This document shows positions 57,198-64,000 of a stretch of DNA of 64,000 nucleotides, piece by piece. The position numbers and the translations under genes were made by a program. Numbering within the stretch: the stretch's first letter is position 1; each line of letters opens with the position of its first letter. The DNA comes from Bog-756 sp963704615. GTDB taxonomy: Bacteria; Actinomycetota; Acidimicrobiia; Acidimicrobiales; RAAP-2. Where the stretch lies: positions 2,108,001 to 2,172,000 of the forward strand of contig OY969923.1 of the NCBI GenBank assembly GCA_963704615.1, in the 5' to 3' direction. The notes beneath the pieces were generated by a model that was given only the letters and a program-made list of their open reading frames with translations, was not told the DNA's origin and did not search any database.

Positions 57198-57947
57198 TCA
57201 GGTGTACTGGGCGATGAGCGCGGCCAGAGCCTGGGCGCCGGCCGGTTCGAGATGGACCTGGTCGGGCGTGAACCACTCGGGATGGCCCGACGAGAGCGTG
57301 TACCAGTCGGCCAGCACCGCCAGCCCGGGGTAGCGAGCCACGCCGGCCGCCAGCACGGCGTTGTCCTCCGCCTCCCACGAGCGGGGCACGTCGACATTGA
57401 CGAAGACGACCCGTTGGACTCCCGCGGCCGCCTGCATCATGGCGTCGAAGTCGGATGCGGTCACGGTGCCGTTGGTGCCGAGCTCGACCACCAGCACGTT
57501 GCCCAGTGTTCCCGCGGCGCGATCGGCCTGGACCACGCTGATCCCGGTTTCGAACTGGCGGCTGACCATGCCGTCGATGTCGGCCCCGGGGATGTCCGCC
57601 TCCAGATAGGGCTGGATGTCCAGCATGATCGAGTCGCCCACCGCAGAGACCGGCCCCGGGACCGGCGGGGGGGCCGTCGTCCCCGATGAGCCCGACGCCG
57701 CCGATGCGGCGGCCGGCGTCGGATTGGACGGTGGCGTGGGGGTGGTCGAGGCGGGAACGGGAGCCGATGTCGGAGGCGGACTGGCCCCCGAACGCTGGGC
57801 TACCGAGTCGGGGGAGCCCGAAGCGGCGGGTGTCACGGGGCGCGAGGGGCTCGATTGTTGGGCCAGGCCCACGCCCAACAGGGCGAGGAGGACGATCACC
57901 AATGCCGCCGCGATGGTCCGGTCAACCCAACTGATGTTGCTGCCCAT
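57198..57947 (-). CDS. Membrane-anchored SGNH-like domain protein
   Basis: From ATG 57947 the 249-residue protein has one N-terminal membrane helix (AAALVIVLLALLGVGLAQQ, residues about 11-30), a Ser/Pro/Ala linker, and a C-terminal domain with AVGDSIMLDIQPYLE, VELGTNGTVTASDF and DQVHLEPAGAQALAAL. These fit SGNH block I (GDSI), block III (GTNG) and the late Asp-x-x-His. Such domains occur on acyltransferases and act on O-acetyl groups of surface sugars. Upstream in-frame starts lie under the MFS gene. Confidence 0.8.
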   Translation of the reverse strand: MGSNISWVDRTIAAALVIVLLALLGVGLAQQSSPSRPVTPAASGSPDSVAQRSGASPPPTSAPVPASTTPTPPSNPTPAAASAASGSSGTTAPPPVPGPVSAVGDSIMLDIQPYLEADIPGADIDGMVSRQFETGISVVQADRAAGTLGNVLVVELGTNGTVTASDFDAMMQAAAGVQRVVFVNVDVPRSWEAEDNAVLAAGVARYPGLAVLADWYTLSSGHPEWFTPDQVHLEPAGAQALAALIAQYT

Positions 57948-57966
57948 TGCCTCCAGTTTGTCCTGC

Positions 57967-59205
57967 TCAGGTGGGTGACGGAGCGGATCCGCCGACCGAG
58001 GTGCTTGTCCGCTGTCGGGTCCGCCATAGGCGAGCGCCCTCGCTGGAGACCCACAGGACCAACCCGGCACCGGAGAAGCACGTCCCCAGGAGAACGACAG
58101 CAGACCACCCACCGGAGGCGTAAGCCAGACCGGTGGTGGCCGATCCGATGGCTCCCCCGATGAAGTAGGTCACCATGTACCCGGTGTTGAGCCTCGAGCG
58201 CGCCGATGGGTCGATGGCGAAGATCAATTGTTGGTTCTGTATGTGGACGGCCTGAATGGCCAGGTCGGCGAGCAGCACACCCGCCATCAGGGCCACCAGG
58301 TGCTCGGACCCCAGAGAGAGAAGGGCCATGGACGCCACCATGATGATCAGGGATCCGCCGGTCACCCAACGTTCGAAGCCCCGATCGGCCAGGCGACCAC
58401 TGAACGACGCGGCCAGAGCCCCCGCGGCGCCGAGCAGTCCGAAGAGGCCGATCACCGCCTCGCTGTAGTGGTACGGCGCCGCGACCAGAAGGAAGGCCAG
58501 GCTTGTCCAGATCACGTTGAAAGTGGCGAAGGCCAGGGCTCCGATGGCGGCCCGCAAGCGGAGAACGGGTTCGGTCCGCATCAGGTGGACCACCGACCCG
58601 AGCAATCGGGAGTAGCTGAGGGACTGTCTCGGTCCCTCGGCCGGCAGGCGGCGACTCAGCACCCCCGAGAGGACGAGGACCATGACGCCGGCCACCACAT
58701 AGACGGCGCGCCAGCCGGCGACCTCGGCGATCAGCCCCGAGAAGGTGCGGGCCAACAGGATGCCGAGCAGCAATCCGCTCATCACGGTGCCGACGACCCG
58801 TCCACGCTGGTCGTCGGAGGCCAGCTCGGCGGCGTAGGGAACCAGAATCTGGGCCGCAACCGAGCACACACCGGCGATGGCCACGGCGGCGACCAGCACG
58901 ACGATGTCGGGGGCGACCGAGGCCACGAAGAGGGCGGCCGACGCCACCAGCAGGATTCCGGGCACCAGCCGACGGCGAATCAGGATGTCCCCGAGGGGCA
59001 CGATCAGCGCCAGCCCCACCCCGTAGCCGATCTGGGCCGCAGTGACCACCAGGGCGGCGCCGCCCGAGCCGGTGTGGAGTTCCCGGGAGATCTGCGGCAG
59101 CAACGGTTGGGCGTAGTAGAGGTTGGCCGCCGAAATGCCGCAGGCCACGGCGAACAGGGCCACCTCCGACGGCCCCATCCTGGTGGTCGGCCGAGTCGCA
59201 GGCAT
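57967..59205 (-). CDS. MFS transporter, YnfM/drug-exporter-like
   Basis: The 412-residue protein begins SEVALFAVACGISAANLYYA and has about 12 hydrophobic helices with the MFS loop LGDILIRRRLVPG after helix 2. It resembles drug/arabinose-type exporters with QPLLPQISREL after helix 1. Substrate unknown. It starts at ATG 59205, 20 nt before the SGNH gene on the same strand, so they may be co-transcribed. Confidence 0.85.
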   Translation of the reverse strand: MPATRPTTRMGPSEVALFAVACGISAANLYYAQPLLPQISRELHTGSGGAALVVTAAQIGYGVGLALIVPLGDILIRRRLVPGILLVASAALFVASVAPDIVVLVAAVAIAGVCSVAAQILVPYAAELASDDQRGRVVGTVMSGLLLGILLARTFSGLIAEVAGWRAVYVVAGVMVLVLSGVLSRRLPAEGPRQSLSYSRLLGSVVHLMRTEPVLRLRAAIGALAFATFNVIWTSLAFLLVAAPYHYSEAVIGLFGLLGAAGALAASFSGRLADRGFERWVTGGSLIIMVASMALLSLGSEHLVALMAGVLLADLAIQAVHIQNQQLIFAIDPSARSRLNTGYMVTYFIGGAIGSATTGLAYASGGWSAVVLLGTCFSGAGLVLWVSSEGARLWRTRQRTSTSVGGSAPSPT

Positions 59206-59370
59206 CAGGCCACGTTCCGATCCTGCTCACCGACGGGCACCCGTCCAGGCTAGGAGAGCGCACGTCGACACGTGACGGGCCCGCCCTGGGTTTTGTTGGT
59301 CATCAAGGGGTCGGACCAAACCCCGGTCACTGTTTCCGGCGGCGCGGCAGCCTGCTCGTAGACTCTGCCC

Positions 59371-60054
59371 GTGAAGGATACGGGCGAGGAGACCAGGGGG
59401 AACCCGATCACCGACACGGCAGCGACACAGGGGGAGACACAGACGGCGACACAGGGGGAGGGGACCGGCCTCGACCGGATCGCCACCGTGCCCAATGCCA
59501 TCACCTTGGTGCGATTGGCCTGCATCCCGTTGTTCGTGTGGCTGCTCTTCGGGACCGACCGTCAGACGGACGCGGCCGTGCTGTTGGCCGTCCTCGGAGC
59601 CACCGATTGGGTGGACGGGTTCGTGGCCCGTCGGTACGGACAGGTCTCCACGGTGGGAAAGGTTCTCGATCCGGTGGCCGACCGGGTCCTGGTCGTCACC
59701 GCGGTCATCGCCATCGTCGTGTACGGGGCGGTGCCGGTCTGGTTCGGGGTGGCCACCCTGGCCCGTGAGGTGGTGGTGTCCGCGGCGGTGCTCCTTTTGG
59801 CCTCGCTGGGGGCGACGCGCATCGATGTACTGTGGGTCGGCAAAGCCGGTACCTTCGCCCTGATGTTCTCGTACCCCGCGTTCCTCCTGGGCGACGGCGC
59901 AGCCGGATGGCAAGAACCGATCAGGGTGATCGCCTGGGTGACCGGCATCATCGGGCTCACGTTGGCCTGGATCGCGGCCGGTTCCTATGTCCCGGTGGCT
60001 CGCAGGGCCTTGGCCGAGGGACGACGTGCGAGGGCCCAGGGGGAGGTCGGATGA
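59371..60054 (+). CDS. pgsA: CDP-diacylglycerol--glycerol-3-phosphate 3-phosphatidyltransferase
   Basis: The 227-residue integral membrane enzyme for phosphatidylglycerol (or a related phospholipid) holds the CDP-alcohol phosphotransferase signature DWVDGFVARRYGQVSTVGKV...DPVADR (D-x2-DG-x2-AR-x8-G-x3-D-x3-D). Several membrane helices follow. The N-terminus has a small TATQGE-type repeat. Start GTG 59371. The stop overlaps the next ATG (ATGA). Confidence 0.92.
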   Translation: MKDTGEETRGNPITDTAATQGETQTATQGEGTGLDRIATVPNAITLVRLACIPLFVWLLFGTDRQTDAAVLLAVLGATDWVDGFVARRYGQVSTVGKVLDPVADRVLVVTAVIAIVVYGAVPVWFGVATLAREVVVSAAVLLLASLGATRIDVLWVGKAGTFALMFSYPAFLLGDGAAGWQEPIRVIAWVTGIIGLTLAWIAAGSYVPVARRALAEGRRARAQGEVG

Positions 60055-62537
60055 AGGCGGTGATCATGGCCGGCGGCGAGGGAACGCGACTGCGCCCGCT
60101 GACCTCCAACCAACCCAAGCCGATGTTGCCGATGGCCAACATTCCGATGATGGAGCACGTCGTCAATCTGTTGCGCCAGCACGGATTCGAGGACGTCGTG
60201 GTGACGGTGGCGTTCATGGCCAACGCCATACGGACCTATTTCGGGGACGGGTCCGAGTTCGGAGTCCGCATGGTGTACGCCACCGAGTCCACTCCGTTGG
60301 GCACGGCGGGCTCGGTGAGGAACGCTCGCGACGAGCTCGACGAGCGGTTTCTCGTCATCTCCGGTGACGTGCTGACCGACATCGATCTGGCCCAGGTCGT
60401 CGACTTCCATGACCAACGGGGAGGTCTGGCCACACTGGCCCTCAAGGGAGTCGACAATCCCCTCGAGTTCGGCATCGTGATCACCCGTGAGGACGGATCG
60501 ATCGAGCGCTTCCTCGAGAAGCCGACTTGGGGACAGGTGTTCAGCGACACCATCAACACGGGCATCTATGTGCTCGAGCCCGAGATCTTCGACTACATAC
60601 CCGAGGGTGTTCCCGTCGACTTCTCCGCCGACTCGTTCCCCGAGGCCCTGGCGGCCGGCAAGCCGCTCTATGGCTATGTGGCCGACGGCTACTGGGAAGA
60701 CGTGGGCACCCTGGAGGCTTACCTCAAGGCCCATCAGGACATCTTGGACCAACGGGTCCAGGTGGACCTCAATGGCTTCCAACTCCGTCCCCGGGTGTGG
60801 CTGGGCAAAGGTGCAGAAATCGATCCCAGCGTGGTCATCGAAGGTCCAGCTGTCATCGGTGACAACTGCGTGATCGGACCGGGGGCGCGCCTTTCCGAGT
60901 ACTGCACACTCGGGCGCAACGTGCGGATCGGCGACAACGCGGTCATCCAGCGCTCGGTGGTGCATGACAACACCTATCTCGGGTCGGGCGTCCGTATCGA
61001 CGGGAGCGTGCTCGGTCGTGGATCCGATCTTCGTGAGGGAGTCCGATGCGAAGAAGGGGTTGTCCTCGGAGACCAGTGCCTGGTGGGTGCCCACGCCGAG
61101 ATCAAGGCGGGGGTGAAGATCTACCCGTTCAAGACGGTCGAGGCCGGGGCGACGGTCAACTCCTCGATCGTGTGGGAGTCGATGGGATCCCGGTCCTTGT
61201 TCGGGCGCGACGGCGTGCGCGGTTTGGCCAACGTCGATATCAGTCCCGAGTTGGCTGTGCGCCTGTCGATGGCCTGGGCGTCGACCTTCGAGAAGGGGGC
61301 CACCGTCACGACCTCCCGAGACACCAGTCGGGCCGGCCGGGTCCTCAAGCGGGCGATCATGGTGGGGTGCAATGCCGCCGGCGTGAACGTCGACGACCTC
61401 GAGGCGGCCACGGTGCCGGTGACCCGGTTCCAGACCACCACGTCGGCCAGCAAAGCGGGCATCACCGTGCGGCTGGCCCCCGATGACCCTCAGTCGGTCG
61501 TGTTCCGATTCTTCGACAAGGACGGGATCGACGTCGACGAGACGACCCAACGGAAGATCGAGAGGCTGTACCACCGCGAGGACTTCCGCCGTGTCCTGGC
61601 GTCGGAGATCGGCGACATCGGGTTTCCGCCGCGGTTGTTGGAGCACTACACGGCCGCCCTCATCGACTCGGTCGACCTCTCGAGCGCCCGGGCCGCCGAC
61701 CTCAAACTGGTGCTCGACTATTCGTTCGGAACGACCAGCTTCGTCATGCCGAACCTGCTGGCCAAGCTGGAGGCCGAAGTTCTGGTGGTGAATCCGTACG
61801 CCAATACGGCCAACGTTCTCAGCTTCGACGACCAGAGAAGTGCCGCCAGGGTCTCCGAGTTGGTCCGGGCGTCGGGTGCGCATCTGGGTGCCGTCCTCGA
61901 CCCCGGCGGCGAATTCCTCACCATCGTGGACGACCTCGGCCATGCGCTCACCGACAACGAGGCCCTGTTGGTGGTGTTGACGTTGGTGACCGATGCTCAT
62001 CCTTCGGCGCGGGTGGCACTTCCGGTGGCCGCCAGCCGCGCCGCCGAGGAGATCTGCGAAAAGTCAGGTGCGGAGATCGTCTGGACCAAGCTGTCCGCTT
62101 CGCACCTGATGGAGGTGGCCCGGTCGGAGGGCGTCACTCTGGCCGCCAGCCAATCGGGAGGGTTCATCTTCCCCCGTTTCCTTCCCGCCTTCGATGCTGC
62201 TGCCACCCTGGTCAACCTGCTCGCCCTCCTCACCACCACAGGGGTGAAGCTGTCCGACCTGGTGGCGGACCTTCCCGCCGTGCACATCGTCCACGAGGCC
62301 GTGCACACCCCGTGGGATCAGAAGGGCATGGTCATGCGCACCCTGGTCGAACGCTCGCAAGGTCGTGACCTGGTACTGGTGGACGGGATCAAGGTCATCG
62401 AGGACGACGGATGGGCCCTCATCCTGCCCGATCCCGAAGAACCGGTGACCCACGTGTGGGCGGAGGCCAGCAACGACTCTGCCGCCCAGGCCCGGGCTCG
62501 AGAGTACGCCGTACGTCTCGAACACCTCTTGCACTGA
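60051..62537 (+). CDS. Sugar-nucleotide pyrophosphorylase fused to a degenerate phosphomannomutase
   Basis: Residues 1-235 are a nucleotidyltransferase (MAGGEGTRLRPLTSNQPKPM; FLVISGDVLTDID; INTGIYVLEPEIF), about 250-370 a left-handed beta-helix, and about 380-828 a phosphohexomutase-like region. In the mutase part none of the catalytic loops is canonical: TASHNP is missing (the region reads TSASKAGITVRLAPDD), the metal loop DGDADR reads DPGGEFLTIVDDLG, and the late phosphate loop reads PDPEEPVTHVW. So GDP-mannose or NDP-sugar synthesis is likely but mutase activity is doubtful. ATG 60051 overlaps the pgsA stop. 828 residues. Confidence 0.87.
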   Translation: MKAVIMAGGEGTRLRPLTSNQPKPMLPMANIPMMEHVVNLLRQHGFEDVVVTVAFMANAIRTYFGDGSEFGVRMVYATESTPLGTAGSVRNARDELDERFLVISGDVLTDIDLAQVVDFHDQRGGLATLALKGVDNPLEFGIVITREDGSIERFLEKPTWGQVFSDTINTGIYVLEPEIFDYIPEGVPVDFSADSFPEALAAGKPLYGYVADGYWEDVGTLEAYLKAHQDILDQRVQVDLNGFQLRPRVWLGKGAEIDPSVVIEGPAVIGDNCVIGPGARLSEYCTLGRNVRIGDNAVIQRSVVHDNTYLGSGVRIDGSVLGRGSDLREGVRCEEGVVLGDQCLVGAHAEIKAGVKIYPFKTVEAGATVNSSIVWESMGSRSLFGRDGVRGLANVDISPELAVRLSMAWASTFEKGATVTTSRDTSRAGRVLKRAIMVGCNAAGVNVDDLEAATVPVTRFQTTTSASKAGITVRLAPDDPQSVVFRFFDKDGIDVDETTQRKIERLYHREDFRRVLASEIGDIGFPPRLLEHYTAALIDSVDLSSARAADLKLVLDYSFGTTSFVMPNLLAKLEAEVLVVNPYANTANVLSFDDQRSAARVSELVRASGAHLGAVLDPGGEFLTIVDDLGHALTDNEALLVVLTLVTDAHPSARVALPVAASRAAEEICEKSGAEIVWTKLSASHLMEVARSEGVTLAASQSGGFIFPRFLPAFDAAATLVNLLALLTTTGVKLSDLVADLPAVHIVHEAVHTPWDQKGMVMRTLVERSQGRDLVLVDGIKVIEDDGWALILPDPEEPVTHVWAEASNDSAAQARAREYAVRLEHLLH

Positions 62538-62601
62538 TTCAGGCCGCGGCACGTCGGTCGGCTTCGGCGTGCGGTGGCCGGGTCAGGTATGGTCCGCAGC
62601 T

Positions 62602-62982
62602 ATGAACGTGCCCGACGAACTGCGCTACTCCACCGACCACGAGTGGGTCCGGTCCGAGGCCGACCGGGTCCGCGTGGGCATCACCGACTACGCGCAGGAC
62701 GCCCTCGGCGACGTGGTCTACGTCGATCTTCCCCACCAGGGTGTGACCGTGGAGGCGGGGGGCGTGCTGGGAGAGGTCGAGTCGACCAAGTCGGTGTCCG
62801 AGATCTATGCCCCGCTGGCCGGCGAGGTGGTGGAGGTGAACAGCTCCCTCACCGATGCCCCGGAGGTCCTCAACGCCGATCCCTACGGCGAAGGTTGGAT
62901 CTGTGCGATCGTCCCTGCCGATCCGTCGTCGTTTGATGCGCTGCTCGATTCGAGTGGCTATCGTCAATTGACCGGCGGTTGA
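62602..62982 (+). CDS. gcvH: Glycine cleavage system H protein
   Basis: The 126-residue lipoyl carrier has STDHEWVR, GITDYAQDALGDVVYVDLP and the lipoylated lysine in GEVESTKSVSEIYAPLAGEV. It shuttles the aminomethyl group among glycine cleavage proteins. ATG 62602 is chosen over the upstream frame. The next gene is garA-like, as in mycobacteria (gcvH-garA-merR). Confidence 0.96.
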   Translation: MNVPDELRYSTDHEWVRSEADRVRVGITDYAQDALGDVVYVDLPHQGVTVEAGGVLGEVESTKSVSEIYAPLAGEVVEVNSSLTDAPEVLNADPYGEGWICAIVPADPSSFDALLDSSGYRQLTGG

Positions 62983-63035
62983 TCACCGCGAGCGGTCCTG
63001 TGGACCTAGCGAGCCAGGAGGTGGGAGCGGCTACC

Positions 63036-63518
63036 GTGGTTGTCGTGTTCTGCTCGAACTGTGGCCACCGCAATCCGGTCGGCGTCAATTTCTGTTCGTC
63101 GTGCGGCGCGGCGATGGTGACCTCCGCTCCGGACACATCGGTGTCGCTGAGCCCAGTGGACGACCAGGGCGAGGGAGCCGATGACGACACTGCCGTCGGC
63201 CTGCTCGAGCTCCCTCGTGGCGTGGGGTTGCTGGTCGTCAAGCGCGGGGCGGACGTGGGTACCCGTTTCACCCTCGAGTCGGCGATCACCCAGGCCGGAC
63301 GGCATCCGGAGAGCGACATCTTCCTGGACGACATCACCGTCTCCCGCCGCCATGCCGAGTTCGTGACCAGCGACCAGGTGACCATCGTCCGGGACGTTGG
63401 TTCGCTCAACGGGACCTACGTCAATCGGGAGCGCATCGACGAGGTGCGATTGTCCAGCGGCGACGAGGTACAGATCGGAAAGTTCAAGCTCTTGTATCTC
63501 GTGGCGGCGGGCGAATGA
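63036..63518 (+). CDS. garA: GarA-like FHA protein with an N-terminal zinc ribbon
   Basis: The C-terminal FHA domain (LLVVKRGADVGTRFTLESAI, QAGRHPESDIFLDDITVSRR, DVGSLNGTYVNRERIDEVRL, GDEVQIGKFKLLYL) is very close to mycobacterial GarA, which controls glutamate metabolism according to its phosphorylation by PknB/PknG. Unlike GarA, the N-terminus is a zinc ribbon (CSNCGHRNPVGVNFCSSCG), and the ETTSVF phospho-motif is absent; Thr in DDDTAVGL is a possible substitute. I choose GTG 63036, 8 nt after GGGAG. It sits between gcvH and merR as garA does. Confidence 0.85.
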   Translation: MVVVFCSNCGHRNPVGVNFCSSCGAAMVTSAPDTSVSLSPVDDQGEGADDDTAVGLLELPRGVGLLVVKRGADVGTRFTLESAITQAGRHPESDIFLDDITVSRRHAEFVTSDQVTIVRDVGSLNGTYVNRERIDEVRLSSGDEVQIGKFKLLYLVAAGE

Positions 63519-63569
63519 GAGGCGAATGAGAATGGCAACCGATCCGACGGCGGACGACGAGGTGGGCCG

Positions 63570-64000
63570 GTGACAAGCAGGTCCTATCTGTCCATCGGGG
63601 ACGTGTTGACCCTCCTCCGCCAGGAGTTTCCCGACGTGACCATCTCGAAGATCCGCTTTCTCGAGAGCCAGGGCCTGGTCAACCCCGAGCGCACCCCGTC
63701 GGGCTACCGCAAGTTCTACGAGCAGGATGTGGAGCGTTTGCGCTGGGTGCTCCGCCAACAGCGTGAGCACTTCCTTCCGCTCAAGGTGATCAAGGACCGG
63801 CTGGGAGACGACGCTGTCGATTCCGTGCCGGCCGAAGGGTCCGACGGCGCCGATCGGGGCACGGCAACCGCGGTCGCGGCCAACGCGGACGGACACGCGT
63901 CAGGGGATGCTGCGGGCGCTCGCGCCGATCATCGTGCCGACGAGCCCGTGTTGGTCGGTCAGCGGCCCCGACGGGAATCAGTGGCCACCGGGCGGGAACA
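63570..64000 (+). CDS. MerR-family regulator, 3' end beyond the window
   Basis: From GTG 63570 the frame is open to the window end (143 codons). It begins SRSYLSIGDVLTLLRQEFPD then ISKIRFLESQGLVNPERTPS and YRKFYEQDVERLRWVLRQQR, a MerR winged helix of the type found after garA in mycobacteria (Rv1828-like). A low-complexity linker follows the DNA-binding part. The effector domain is not in view. Confidence 0.88.
   Translation, partial: MTSRSYLSIGDVLTLLRQEFPDVTISKIRFLESQGLVNPERTPSGYRKFYEQDVERLRWVLRQQREHFLPLKVIKDRLGDDAVDSVPAEGSDGADRGTATAVAANADGHASGDAAGARADHRADEPVLVGQRPRRESVATGRE

Noticed and set aside
59985..62000. Long open frame (671 codons) on the minus strand under the sugar-nucleotide gene
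   Set aside because: Antisense mirror of a conserved gene in high-GC DNA; His, Gln and Asp-rich composition, no motif, no ribosome site.

Overview
The window is a high-GC bacterial chromosome segment, most likely from the phylum Actinomycetota and probably close to class Acidimicrobiia. The signs are a 16S rRNA with actinobacterial signature stretches, an actinobacterial integration host factor (mIHF), a GarA-type FHA protein next to gcvH and a MerR gene, a DipZ-type CcdA-thioredoxin fusion, GTG/TTG starts and pervasive ATGA/TGATG gene overlaps. The class assignment comes from reading the 16S by eye, not from a search.

Layout: (1) 1-2.7 kb, minus strand: a 5-oxoproline cleavage operon (pxpA, fused pxpB-pxpC) followed by the start of an unidentified gene. 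(2) 2.9-15 kb, plus strand: a long housekeeping run mihF-gmk-rpoZ-coaBC-metK-priA-def-fmt-rpe-ribD-ribBA-ribH-hisG, then a cold-shock-like gene. coaBC carries a single-base frameshift in a G run, and the riboflavin cluster has no riboflavin synthase gene. (3) 15.4-17.7 kb, minus strand: an MFS transporter and a DUF1844-like gene. (4) 17.8-24 kb: infC-rpmI-rplT-rRNA methyltransferase-pheS-pheT; infC appears to start with AUA. (5) 24-34 kb: an AhpD-like gene, then a complete arginine operon argCJBDFRGH behind two ARG boxes, helically phased repeats and a nested palindrome. (6) 34.2-38.2 kb: dipZ, a secreted-repeat lipoprotein and an ECF sigma/anti-sigma pair. (7) 38.3-44.8 kb: one rRNA operon (promoter, boxA sites, processing stems, 16S, tRNA-free spacer, 23S, 5S, terminator).

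The most striking feature is a 798-bp group I intron in the 23S gene, inserted after the residue equivalent to E. coli U1923, which is the I-CeuI site. An 8-bp P1 with a U-G pair at the splice site, a 4-bp P10, the Q/R/S core elements and a terminal G are all readable. The intron holds a LAGLIDADG homing endonuclease gene broken by two compensating frameshifts and in-frame stops, so it looks like a mobile intron late in its homing cycle.

(8) 44.9-54 kb: a sulfotransferase gene of lower GC right behind the rRNA operon, purU, a TPR protein, class I aldolase, 2-oxoacid:ferredoxin oxidoreductase (korAB), DUF1697 and SnoaL-like genes. (9) 54-59.2 kb, minus strand: envelope genes including a lipoprotein with exactly seven Cys-x5-Cys repeats, DUF1015, an SGNH protein and an MFS exporter. 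(10) 59.4-64 kb: pgsA, a sugar-nucleotide pyrophosphorylase fused to a degenerate phosphomannomutase, gcvH, a garA-like FHA gene with an added zinc ribbon, and a MerR gene cut by the window edge.

Most genes are ordinary core metabolism and translation genes in an order partly shared with mycobacteria. The novelty lies in the intron, the regulatory DNA before argC, the non-canonical start codons and a few unusual protein architectures.
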